64,000 nucleotides of DNA, taken from NCBI RefSeq assembly GCF_000816845.1, contig NZ_CP006877.1, positions 2,547,501 to 2,611,500 on the forward strand, in the 5' to 3' direction. Source of the stretch: Rhizobium gallicum bv. gallicum R602sp. Lineage in GTDB: Bacteria; Pseudomonadota; Alphaproteobacteria; Rhizobiales; Rhizobiaceae. The position numbers and the translations under genes were made by a program. The first letter of the stretch is position 1, and each line of letters starts with the position of its first letter. Positions 8,077-16,084 of the stretch are shown one piece after another. The notes beneath the pieces were generated by a model. The model had not been told where the DNA came from. It was given only the letters and a program-made list of their open reading frames with translations, and searched no databases.

Positions 8077-9365
8077 GGGCTATCCTTGCTGATCAGCGCC
8101 TGGCCCGCGCGGCCGAGGAAAGGGTTGAGGTCAAGCGCGGCAAGCACGGCCCAGCCGGTCGCCCCGATATGCGGAAGACGGTAATACTTGAAATCGCCGG
8201 GCGAGGAGTTGGGACCGACCTGAAGGCCTGTCGAAAGCTGCTCGTTGACCGTCGCATAGATGAGCCCGCCGGGCGTGACCTGGGCAGCGATGGTCTTGAA
8301 CAAGGGTTCGGCCTTTTCGGACCGTCCGGCAAGCCGCAGGACGAGTGCTGCCTGCGCCGTGCCCTCGAGCCAGATGCCGTCCCGGTCGCTGTTGAAGTCG
8401 AAGCCGCCGTCGACGCCATGGTTAAGCTCGGTCCATTCCATGACCCGCTCGACCTTGCTCTTGAAGTCCGGCACGGCGATCAACGGCCACAATTCAGCGT
8501 CGAGTCCCGACATCGCGATATTCGGAGCGTTGCTGTCGGGGACGCTGCCGATGTAGAAGCGCTCCTCGCCGTCGTCCCACATGGCGCGAAGGAACTTCAG
8601 CGCGCTGTCGCCGCGGTAGGTCCAGTCGCCGCCGGCGTCCAGGCGCGCAAGCCAGCTATCCGCGGCGTAGATATCCAGATTGTGTTCCGTCGATTTCCAG
8701 GTCATGCGCTCAGGCGCCGGCTCATGGCCGAAAAAGCCGCCGAAATAGCCCGGGTTTTGCGGATCTGCCGTGCTGCGGTGGATCCAGTCCATGATCTTGC
8801 GTGCGGTGTCGAGATAGGCCGGCTGTTCCGTCTCCTCGTAGGCCATGAGCAGCGCCAGCGCGCCCCATGCGGTGCTGCCCGTCGCACTGCCGACTTGGTA
8901 ACCGTCCTCGATCCAGGAATTGCTGGCCGCACTCCAGTAACCGGGCAACAGCATTCCCTCTTTGCCCGGAACGACCGGGCCGGACCGGTAGGCATTCCTC
9001 AACCGTCCGTCATGATAGTGACGGTCCGTCTCCACGGCGCGCACGAGAGCATCGGCGATGCGGCGCGCTTCGGCCTTACGCTTGCAACCGTAAAACGCCA
9101 TTAGGGCAAGCGCATTGTCATAGGTAAAGCCGGTGTTTTCCAGAGCCGGATGGAGCGCCGACCCGCCGTTTGGCGGTTCGAAACTGCGCAGGACGAAGGG
9201 CTGCGCCGGATCGCCGCCCATCTGGGCAGCCAGCCCGTCGCAAAGCGTGCAGGCAAGCTTCTTATGTTCGCTACCGGCGAGCGCCGGGAATGTCTGCAGG
9301 ACAGTCACCGCCGCGGCGAGCAGCAGCAAGCGTCCTATCTCGATCGTCGATCTCAGATGCTTCAT
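8061..9365 (-). CDS. Secreted (alpha/alpha)6-toroid protein of the glycan operon
   Basis: The 434-residue product has a signal peptide (LLLLAAAVTVLQTFPALAG) and repeated helical hairpins typical of six-hairpin glycosidases and related proteins: NTGFTYDNALALMAFY, GSTAWGALALLMAYEETEQP, GIWLEGTAQAALVLRLAGRS, GATGWAVLAALDLNPFLGR. A CTLC pair lies just after the signal peptide. It lies between the membrane fusion protein and the synthase and overlaps the latter, so it probably trims, exports or anchors the glucan in the periplasm. I could not place it in a glycoside hydrolase family, and no catalytic residues are certain. The start has GAGG about seven bases upstream. Confidence 0.6.
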   Translation of the reverse strand: MKHLRSTIEIGRLLLLAAAVTVLQTFPALAGSEHKKLACTLCDGLAAQMGGDPAQPFVLRSFEPPNGGSALHPALENTGFTYDNALALMAFYGCKRKAEARRIADALVRAVETDRHYHDGRLRNAYRSGPVVPGKEGMLLPGYWSAASNSWIEDGYQVGSATGSTAWGALALLMAYEETEQPAYLDTARKIMDWIHRSTADPQNPGYFGGFFGHEPAPERMTWKSTEHNLDIYAADSWLARLDAGGDWTYRGDSALKFLRAMWDDGEERFYIGSVPDSNAPNIAMSGLDAELWPLIAVPDFKSKVERVMEWTELNHGVDGGFDFNSDRDGIWLEGTAQAALVLRLAGRSEKAEPLFKTIAAQVTPGGLIYATVNEQLSTGLQVGPNSSPGDFKYYRLPHIGATGWAVLAALDLNPFLGRAGQALISKDSPCPPK

Positions 9366-9397
9366 TGTTGAGCCTCATCAATGCAGCGGCGCCGGCG

Positions 9398-10792
9398 TTA
9401 CGGATTGGCGGGTTCGGCAGCGGCGGAGCGCGGCGCCGTCGCCTTGTCAAAAAGCGCGGACGCCGAATCCATCGTCCCGGGCGACGCCAGCCTGTCCATC
9501 GCCAGCTTCGAATAGCGGGCGATCCGGGAGACGACCGTCTCGCCCAATGAGACGATCACATCCTCGCCGACATGACATCCAAAGAATTTGTCGTTGTTCT
9601 GATGCGCCGGAGCGCCGCCCTCGCCGGCCGGCTCGTCCATCCTGACGAGCACATAGACCTCGTGGCCTTCGGCTTCCGGAAACTTCGCGTAATAGCGATT
9701 TTCCGGGCCGGAGTTGAAGTAGCGCACGATCTTGTAGATCTGGGCGTCGCGCTTGACGCCGAGGCTGCGGAAATTGACTATCGCCGGCATGCCGATCTCC
9801 AGCGACGTCACATCGCGGCTCCGATAGACGGCGGCAGCAAAGGCCTCGTTGCAGTCCAGCGATTTTGCCACCGGCTGGCCCTGCATCACGAAGTCGCCGA
9901 AGGATGCGTCGACACTGACGATCTGGCCATGGCGCTCGGCGACGACCTCGGCGGCCCCGGCCTTGCCAAGCCGCCCCTCCTCCCGCGCAATCAGGTTTTC
10001 GACCTGCTGCTTGCGCTCCGTCATCTGATTGATCTCAATGTTGTCTTCGGCGATCTCGCCGGCAAGCTTGGTGCGCTGCATTTCAAGCGTCAGCAGATTG
10101 GCGGCGACGGTACCGCCGGTGTAGATGTCGCGTTCGACGAGCGACAGGACAATCTCGTTGCGGCGCAGTTCGCCGCGCGCAGAGTCGAGTTCGTACTGCG
10201 CGGCGTTACGCTTCTGGCGCTGCGGTTCGATGCTGGCCTCGGAGATCAGCTTCTTCTTCAGAAGCACGAGCTGCCTCTGCAGCAGGGCGTTTTGTTCATT
10301 GAGCCGCGCCTCGTAGGTCTGCACGTTGTAACGGGCATTCTCGATGACCGCCGAAAGCTCGCTGATCGCGCCGTCCTTGACGTCCGCGATCTGGCTGTTG
10401 ACCTTCTGGAGCTGGTCGGTGCGTTCCTGAACGACGCTTCTCGTATTGTTCAGCTTTTCGGTGAGATCGAGCTTCTCGAGCCGCAAGCCGGTCAGCGACG
10501 TCTGGTCCTGGTTGGGATTGGAGACCGTCGCCATGACATCGCCGAGCTTGACCACCTGTCCGACCTGCAGCGAAATCCTATCCACTCTGCCGTAAATCGG
10601 CGAGGCGATCATTTGGACCGGCGCATTGATGACTGCGCGCGTGGAGACAATGAAAAACTGATTGGGGATCATCGCCATGGCGATCGTGAAAATCAGCATA
10701 AAGGCGAACACGTAACCAAACGCCCTTGATACTGAAAGTATCTTATGATCACGCGGATCAAGTAATAGAGTTTCGTCCTTCATTTTCGCCAA
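9398..10792 (-). CDS. HlyD-like membrane fusion protein, BgsB-like
   Basis: The 464-residue protein has a cytoplasmic N-terminus, one membrane segment (FGYVFAFMLIFTIAMAMIP, about 25-43), a split biotinyl-lipoyl domain (VDRISLQVGQVVKLGDVMAT and the later IVSVDASFGDFVMQGQPV), and a long coiled coil between them (about residues 110-285). This is the HlyD/BgsB architecture: it would carry the polymer from the synthase across the periplasm. It is the first gene of the three-gene minus-strand operon, 32 bases before the secreted toroid protein. In S. meliloti bgsB directly precedes bgsA. The naming is by analogy. Confidence 0.7.
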   Translation of the reverse strand: MAKMKDETLLLDPRDHKILSVSRAFGYVFAFMLIFTIAMAMIPNQFFIVSTRAVINAPVQMIASPIYGRVDRISLQVGQVVKLGDVMATVSNPNQDQTSLTGLRLEKLDLTEKLNNTRSVVQERTDQLQKVNSQIADVKDGAISELSAVIENARYNVQTYEARLNEQNALLQRQLVLLKKKLISEASIEPQRQKRNAAQYELDSARGELRRNEIVLSLVERDIYTGGTVAANLLTLEMQRTKLAGEIAEDNIEINQMTERKQQVENLIAREEGRLGKAGAAEVVAERHGQIVSVDASFGDFVMQGQPVAKSLDCNEAFAAAVYRSRDVTSLEIGMPAIVNFRSLGVKRDAQIYKIVRYFNSGPENRYYAKFPEAEGHEVYVLVRMDEPAGEGGAPAHQNNDKFFGCHVGEDVIVSLGETVVSRIARYSKLAMDRLASPGTMDSASALFDKATAPRSAAAEPANP

Positions 10793-11154
10793 TCCTGACT
10801 CTTTACACTGCAGGCCGAATAGAAGGGCGTTTCCATGTATATTTTTTGTTATTTATATTTTATATCGATGAAATTTCAGTATGCAAACGAAATTTTTCTA
10901 TGGTCTCTATGTTTAGATTCGATATCGGCTTCGAGAAGCATCACCGTTAATGCAATCAAACCATTTTGTTTAAGTAATTCAGGCAATTAATACGCGCAGA
11001 ACTGGATGCAAATCGAGTTTCATCCATCCAGAAGCTACTTCAAGAGCTTATCTTTGATTTTGCGGTGATTTTTGTGACGCCCTCAGAGGGACGAACCAGA
11101 TACGGCGTCCATCCTCCCTTTGCGGAGCGGGCTGCTCACAAAGCCTTGGCGCGA
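10793..11154. promoter_or_regulatory. AT-rich upstream region of the glycan operon
   Basis: The 5' flank of the membrane fusion gene is much richer in A and T than its neighbours, especially 10835-10990, with long runs such as ATATTTTTTGTTATTTATA. This probably holds the promoter and regulator sites of the minus-strand operon. I could not identify a specific operator. No gene is evident; a plus-strand open frame here has no coding character. Confidence 0.4.
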
Positions 11155-11243
11155 GCTCCCGAACAGACGGCTCTCGAGATGGTGACGCTCGATAACCTAG
11201 TGCCGAAGGACCATTTGCTTCGCAAGATCGACGCGGTGATCAG
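11155..11243 (+). pseudogene. IS1182-family transposase fragment
   Basis: The plus strand encodes ALEMVTLDNLVPKDHLLRKI and DAVI, the highly conserved N-terminal segment of IS1182-type transposases. Only about 28 residues remain and the following sequence is unrelated. No inverted repeats were found. It is a scar of an old insertion between the glycan operon and the next gene. Confidence 0.75.
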
Positions 11244-11275
11244 AAGCTTAACAGCCAGGCTGTGTTTGGACATGC

Positions 11276-11310
11276 AAAACCCCCGAAAGTTAATGTCCAA
11301 CTTTCGGGGG
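11276..11310 (-). terminator. Rho-independent terminator
   Basis: A perfect 12-bp stem (CCCCCGAAAGTT with AACTTTCGGGGG, loop of 7) occupies 11280-11310. On the minus strand it is followed by TTTTG. It lies about 24 bases beyond the stop of the Pro/Ala-rich protein gene and should end that transcript. Confidence 0.8.
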
Positions 11311-11333
11311 TCATGGTTGGCGGGCTTTTTACC

Positions 11334-11684
11334 TTACTGCTGCGCCGGAGGCGTTGCAGGCGGCGTTGCCGGCGGTGTTGCTGGTGCCGGTTCCGCAGCC
11401 GGCGGCGTTGCGGGTGCCGGAGTTGCCGGGGCCGGCTCGGTTGCCGGTGGCGTTGCCGGTGCGGTCGACGTTGCCGGTGGCGTTGTAGCTGGCGGCTGGG
11501 TCGTTGTTGTCTCGCCGGCGGGCGGTGTGGCTGGCGGTGCACTCGTGCGCGGCCAGTAAATCGCTGCAAGGGCTATGATTACAACAACAGCCGCGATACC
11601 GATCCACATGGCCCATGGTGACCGGCGGTCGCTTCCCGGTGTCGTACGAACATCCGGTCCAGGTCTATTAAAATCATTGGTCAT
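11334..11684 (-). CDS. Membrane-anchored Pro/Ala/Thr-rich protein
   Basis: A perfect AGGAGG seven bases before the ATG fixes this start and rejects longer frames. The 116-residue protein has a short cytoplasmic N-terminus, one membrane segment (WAMWIGIAAVVVIIALAAIY, about residues 26-45) and an extracytoplasmic tail almost wholly of Pro, Ala, Thr and Glu in degenerate PATPPA repeats. The tail is likely an extended, disordered spacer in the periplasm. The family is unknown. Similar small proteins with an anchor and a Pro-rich tail are common in rhizobia, and repeat number is likely to vary between strains. A terminator follows. Confidence 0.7.
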   Translation of the reverse strand: MTNDFNRPGPDVRTTPGSDRRSPWAMWIGIAAVVVIIALAAIYWPRTSAPPATPPAGETTTTQPPATTPPATSTAPATPPATEPAPATPAPATPPAAEPAPATPPATPPATPPAQQ

Positions 11685-12013
11685 AGTAGTCCTCCTGTAC
11701 ACTCTAAAACTACTAAGTGCATAAAAGGTTCCATGCTGAGTTATGATGCGATGTTCGAATATTGCTAAACCGCCAAAGTTTCGAATGCTATTCCTCTTCA
11801 GGCATTCGCAAAGCGGTGTCTGCCGCACATCGCATCGAAAGCGATTATACCATCTTTTGCTCTTCCCATCGCAAAAAAGAGGAATTCGATATTCGAAAGG
11901 TGATTTGCGCTCGTCATGATGCCGTGGCAGCATTCGCCTCCAGCATTACGGCTTTGGCCGGCAGCATGACTGTCACCGAACAAGCATGAAAAGCGTGCCC
12001 ATGGGAGGGAAAC
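11685..12013. other. Intergenic region with no assigned gene
   Basis: It should contain the promoter of the minus-strand Pro-rich protein gene on the left and that of the 26-residue peptide on the right. Several ATTCGAA-like words occur (near 11756, 11784 and 11890) but with no regular arrangement. I see no open frame with a ribosome binding site. Confidence 0.35.
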
Positions 12014-12094
12014 ATGTCCGATCAACTGCCGATGTTCATCCTGCAATCGATCGTTATCTTCGGCCTCGTCGGCGCGCTCTTCATTCGCGCCTGA
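12014..12094 (+). CDS. 26-residue single-span membrane peptide
   Basis: GGGAGGG lies six bases before the ATG. The frame encodes 26 residues: a short polar start (MSDQLP), a hydrophobic span (MFILQSIVIFGLVGALFI) and a final Arg-Ala. This is the form of bacterial small membrane proteins that bind larger membrane partners. It ends five bases before the convergent stop of the GMC oxidoreductase gene. There is no family assignment. The strong ribosome binding site and clean membrane span argue that it is real, but only conservation would settle it. Confidence 0.5.
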   Translation: MSDQLPMFILQSIVIFGLVGALFIRA

Positions 12095-12099
12095 TCTGC

Positions 12100-13755
12100 C
12101 TAGCGAACGTCTGACCTTGCTCTCGGCCGCATGTCGTTGCGTTCCCACGAGAAGATGGCGCGTTGCAAGGGTTCGCGCCCGCGGATGATGTCGGCTCCCT
12201 TCTCGCCGACCATGATCGTCGGAGCGTTGGTATTGCACGAGGGGACACGCGGCATGACTGAGCTGTCGCACACGCGCAGTCCCTCCAGCCCCCTCACCTT
12301 CAGATCGAGACCCACAACGGCCATGGCATCCGCGCCCATCTTGCAGGTGCCGACGGGATGGTGATCCGTCTTGGCATTGGCGCAGCCGTAGTCGAAAAGC
12401 TGCTCGTCGGTGACGACGCTGCTTCCCGGCAGCTTCTCCTCCAGCACAAAAGGCTTCAACGCCGCCTGCTGCATGATCTCGCGGGCGATCTTCAAGCCCT
12501 CGATCGACATCTTCCGGTCATGCGGATGGCTCCAGTAATTCGGGTCGATCAGCGGCGCGTCCGCCGGATCGGCAGATGCGAGACGCACGGTACCGCGCGA
12601 GCGCGGATGCAGATAGGCGGAATTCAACGTCACCCCGGCGTTCTTCAGCCGGGCGACGCCCGCCTCGATACCGGAGCCGAGGCCGAGATGGAACTGGATA
12701 TCGGGGGAGCGCGCGTTTGGATCCGCATACCAAAAGCCGCCGGTCTCGAAGAGCGAGGAGGCAACGGGGCCTGAGCGGAAGAGCACGTATTGCAAGCCCG
12801 CCCAAAGCGTGCGGTGCAGCTTGGCGACGCCGTCATAAGTGTGGTCGCCGGTGCATTCGGAAATGACGAAGAGGTCGAGATGATCCTGCAGATTGCCGCC
12901 GACGCCGGGTAGATCATGCTTCACATCCACGCCAACAGCTTTCAAATGGTCCGCAGGCCCGATTCCGGATTGCAGCAGCAGTTTCGGCGACCCGATAGCA
13001 CCGGAAGAAACGACGACCTCCCGCTCGGCGCGGATGAGCTCGACGCCGTTGCGTCCGCCAACCTCGACGCCGATCGCTTTTCTACCCTCAATCACGATCC
13101 TCACAACGCGGGCATTCATCCGGATGGTCAGGTTGTCCCTGTCTCCGATCGGCGACAAATAGCCGAGCGAGGCCGAGGAGCGCCGACGATTACGCTGCGT
13201 GAGCTGATAGAAGCCGACGCCCGCCTGCTGCCGGCCGTTGAAATCGTGGTTATAGGGAATGCCGAGCTCTTGCCCCGCCCGGATATAGGCGTCGCAAATC
13301 GGCAACGCGGAAACCGGCATCGAAACGCCGAGCGGTCCGCCATAGGAATGGTAGTCGTCGGCAAAGCGCTGGTTGTCTTCGGCGCGTTTGAAGTAGGGCA
13401 GAACGGAGCGATAATCCCAGCCATCGCAGCCCTCCTCGCTGGCCCAGAGATCGTAGTCGGCGGCATTGCCCCGCGTATAGAGCTGCGCATTGATCGACGA
13501 GCCGCCGCCGATGACCTTGGCCTGCGTATAGCGCAGCACCCTGCCCTTCATGTGCCTCTGCGGCACCGTCTCCCAGCCCCAGCTCGCGACGCCCTTCGTC
13601 ATCTTGGCAAAGCCTGCCGGCATGTGGAACAGCGGGCTCCAGTCGCTGCCGCCTGCTTCCAAAAGCAGCACTTGGACGTTTGGATCCTCGCTCAGCCGGT
13701 TGGCGAGAACGCAGCCCGCGGGGCCACCGCCGGTGATGATGTAGTCGTATGCCAT
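12100..13755 (-). CDS. GMC-family FAD-dependent alcohol dehydrogenase (choline-dehydrogenase-like)
   Basis: The 551-residue length suits a choline-dehydrogenase-like GMC enzyme. The FAD site is at the N-terminus (DYIITGGGPAGCVLANRLSE), followed by the GMC signatures GGGSSINAQLYTRGNAADYD and SSGAIGSPKLLLQSGIGP. The active-site His is in DHHPVGTCKMG, with Asn in NTNAPTIMVGEKGADII. It probably oxidises a primary or secondary alcohol and passes electrons to the quinone pool. The ATG at 13755 follows GGGGGA; an upstream TTG at 13773 would overlap the SDR stop and is less likely. It is the last gene of the eight-gene operon. The substrate is unknown. Confidence 0.85.
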   Translation of the reverse strand: MAYDYIITGGGPAGCVLANRLSEDPNVQVLLLEAGGSDWSPLFHMPAGFAKMTKGVASWGWETVPQRHMKGRVLRYTQAKVIGGGSSINAQLYTRGNAADYDLWASEEGCDGWDYRSVLPYFKRAEDNQRFADDYHSYGGPLGVSMPVSALPICDAYIRAGQELGIPYNHDFNGRQQAGVGFYQLTQRNRRRSSASLGYLSPIGDRDNLTIRMNARVVRIVIEGRKAIGVEVGGRNGVELIRAEREVVVSSGAIGSPKLLLQSGIGPADHLKAVGVDVKHDLPGVGGNLQDHLDLFVISECTGDHTYDGVAKLHRTLWAGLQYVLFRSGPVASSLFETGGFWYADPNARSPDIQFHLGLGSGIEAGVARLKNAGVTLNSAYLHPRSRGTVRLASADPADAPLIDPNYWSHPHDRKMSIEGLKIAREIMQQAALKPFVLEEKLPGSSVVTDEQLFDYGCANAKTDHHPVGTCKMGADAMAVVGLDLKVRGLEGLRVCDSSVMPRVPSCNTNAPTIMVGEKGADIIRGREPLQRAIFSWERNDMRPRARSDVR

Positions 13756-13769
13756 CCCAAATCCCCCGC

Positions 13770-14549
13770 TCAAAGGCGGCCGATCGAAAGCCCGCCACCA
13801 GCATCGATCACCGAGCCCGTGGCAAAGCCGAAGCTCCCCGACGCAAGCGCTGCGACGATCGCGCCGATGTCCTCAGCCTCCCCCCAGCGTTTCATCGGCA
13901 CGAGCCCGCCTGAAATCAACGCATCATATTTTTCGGATACCGTCGCCGTCATCGCCGTGCGGATGATGCCTGGCCGCAGTTCGAAGACGCCAATGCCGCT
14001 CTCGGCAAGCCGCACCGCCAGTCCCTTGGTGAAGGCTGAAAGGCCGGCTTTGCTGATGCAGTAGTCGAGCCGCTCCGGCGACGTCAGCTCAGAGGAAACC
14101 GAGGTGATGTTGACGATCGAACGAGTTGCCTGCCCGGCGCCGCTTGCCAGCATCGCCTTGACGACCGCCTGCGTGAAGAACACCGTTCCCCGCAGATTGG
14201 TATCGAGCACCGCGTCGAAATTCTCCGGCTTCAGCTCGATGAAGTCGCCGCGGACAATCGAACCGATGCCGGCATTGTTCACCAGGCAGTCGATTGCCCC
14301 GAATGTCTGCAGGACGTCCTCGATGGTTGCGGAATGCCCGTCAACGTCCGCAAGGTCAGCCTTCAGGTAAAAGGCGTCGACCCCGAGCAAACGCAGTGTC
14401 TCGACCACCGGATCCTTCGGCCCGACATCCTCTATTCCGGTGATCGCGACGTCATGCCCCGCCCTCGCCAGCGCCTCGGCAATAGCCAGTCCGATACCTT
14501 GTCTTCCTCCGGTGACAAGCGCGACCGGCCGCCTTCCCTGTGCCATCAT
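13770..14549 (-). CDS. Short-chain dehydrogenase/reductase
   Basis: This is a classical 259-residue SDR with the NAD(P) motif TGGRQGIGLAIAEALARAG at the N-terminus, NNAGIGS, catalytic Ser in NITSVSS, YCISK carrying Tyr and Lys, and a C-terminal IDAGGGLSIGRL. Its ATG overlaps the stop of the upstream GMC gene (ATGA), so the two are translationally coupled. It likely interconverts an alcohol and a ketone in the operon's pathway. An Asp-type pattern after the Gly-rich loop is not clear enough to choose NAD over NADP. Confidence 0.85.
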   Translation of the reverse strand: MMAQGRRPVALVTGGRQGIGLAIAEALARAGHDVAITGIEDVGPKDPVVETLRLLGVDAFYLKADLADVDGHSATIEDVLQTFGAIDCLVNNAGIGSIVRGDFIELKPENFDAVLDTNLRGTVFFTQAVVKAMLASGAGQATRSIVNITSVSSELTSPERLDYCISKAGLSAFTKGLAVRLAESGIGVFELRPGIIRTAMTATVSEKYDALISGGLVPMKRWGEAEDIGAIVAALASGSFGFATGSVIDAGGGLSIGRL

Positions 14550-16051
14550 GCGAGTTCCTTCTGCAGGATATGATCCCCCACGCGCAGCGCCTGCGCTGCC
14601 ACCGTCAGCGCCGGATTGACCGCGGCGGACGTCGGTAGATAGCTCGCATCGACGACGAAGAGGTTCGTATGGTCGTAGGCGCGGCACCAGATGTCGAGCG
14701 GCGCCTGCGCCGGATCGTTGCCGATTCTGACCGTGCCGCACTGATGCGACGGCGTGCGCTTGTCGAATGGCCGCGAGAGCACCAGAGGAAAGCCTGCCGC
14801 CCTCAGCGCCTGCTTCAGCTTCTTCACCAGCATCAGATGCGCCGGCCAGTTCGTCCGCACCCACTGCAACAGGATACGCTCGCCATCGACCATGATGCGG
14901 CTTTCGGGATGCGGAATGTCCTCGCTCATCGCATAGAAATCGATCGCATGCGCCGAGAGTTTGTTCAGCATCCATTCCGGCACCGACGGCATATTGGCCT
15001 TGAGGATGGCGCCGGAAACGCGGCCGAGCAGCTGGACATTGCCGAGCGGCGGCCCGCTCTCGCCGTCCGTAAGGTAATAGTCGTTGAAACCGAAGGTCTT
15101 CTGATAGATCGCGTCGTTTCGATAGGTCGGCGAGACCGCGATCACGGCGCTCGAATTGTGGTTCATGAAATTGCGGCCGACCTGGTCCGAGCTGTTGGCG
15201 AGCCCTTTTGGATTCTTCTCGTTCGCCGAACGCAGCAGCAAGACGGCAGATTGCACCGCGCCTGCCGCAAGGATCACGAGCTTCGCAGAGACCGCCTCGT
15301 CGGCGCCATCTTTCCGGTAGTGAACCGTCTCGATGCGCTTGCCGTCAGCCGCCGTTTGAAGCCGTGTCACCCGCGATCCGGTCTGCAGCCGGACGTTCGG
15401 ATGCTGCAGTGCCAGCGCAAGGCCGATCGTCTCGGCATCCATCTTGCCGTCGAAACTGTTCGGATGCGCGTCCCAGGGCGTCTTCGCCCTGGCAAGCCAG
15501 CGCTCGATATCGATGCCGAGCGGCAGCGAATACGGATGCAGGCCGTTTCGCTTCATCCGCTCGCGCACAAGCGCGATCGACGGCTCGTCGGGCACTGGCG
15601 GAAAGGCGTAATTGTGCGAATGCACAGGCTCGGTGGGGTCTTCGCCGATCTGCCCGCGCACCTGATAAAGCTGCTCCGCCCGGCTATACCATGGCTCCAG
15701 TTCTTCGTAGGCAAACGGCCATGCGGGCGAGATGCCTTCCAGATGCTGCATCTCATGAAAATCCTCCCGCCGGTAGCGCACCATGACCGCTCCGAAGAAC
15801 TTCGAATTGCCGCCGACATTGTAGTAGTTGCCGGGATTGAACGGCTTGCCGTCGCTCTCGTACCAGAATTCCTTTGGCCGGAAGTGGCCGCGCTGGAAGA
15901 TCGCGCGCTGGTCGCGGTTTTCCGGCCGGTCCTCGATATGCCCGCCCGCCTCAAGGACGAGGATATCGGCGCCAGAAGGAGCAAGCGCGGCAGCGATGGT
16001 CGCCCCGCCGATCCCCGAGCCGATGATGACGATGTCCTGCTGCTTCACCAA
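14546..16051 (-). CDS. GMC-type oxidoreductase (glucose/fructose dehydrogenase-like)
   Basis: A protein of about 501 residues with an N-terminal FAD fold (DIVIIGSGIGGATIAAALAP), VGGNSKFFGAVMVRYRREDF, and a C-terminal GMC_oxred_C domain with His in SHQCGTVRIG and Asn in AAVNPALTVAAQALRVGDHI. It differs clearly from the other GMC enzyme of this operon, so the two probably act on different steps. No ATG suits the N-terminus. A TTG at 16051, nine bases after GGGAGG, or GTG at 16048 are the best starts. The gene follows the aldehyde dehydrogenase by a short gap and overlaps the SDR start. Confidence 0.8.
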   Translation of the reverse strand: MVKQQDIVIIGSGIGGATIAAALAPSGADILVLEAGGHIEDRPENRDQRAIFQRGHFRPKEFWYESDGKPFNPGNYYNVGGNSKFFGAVMVRYRREDFHEMQHLEGISPAWPFAYEELEPWYSRAEQLYQVRGQIGEDPTEPVHSHNYAFPPVPDEPSIALVRERMKRNGLHPYSLPLGIDIERWLARAKTPWDAHPNSFDGKMDAETIGLALALQHPNVRLQTGSRVTRLQTAADGKRIETVHYRKDGADEAVSAKLVILAAGAVQSAVLLLRSANEKNPKGLANSSDQVGRNFMNHNSSAVIAVSPTYRNDAIYQKTFGFNDYYLTDGESGPPLGNVQLLGRVSGAILKANMPSVPEWMLNKLSAHAIDFYAMSEDIPHPESRIMVDGERILLQWVRTNWPAHLMLVKKLKQALRAAGFPLVLSRPFDKRTPSHQCGTVRIGNDPAQAPLDIWCRAYDHTNLFVVDASYLPTSAAVNPALTVAAQALRVGDHILQKELA

Positions 16052-16084
16052 GCGATCGATCCTCCCAGAACACAAGCCCTTGGC

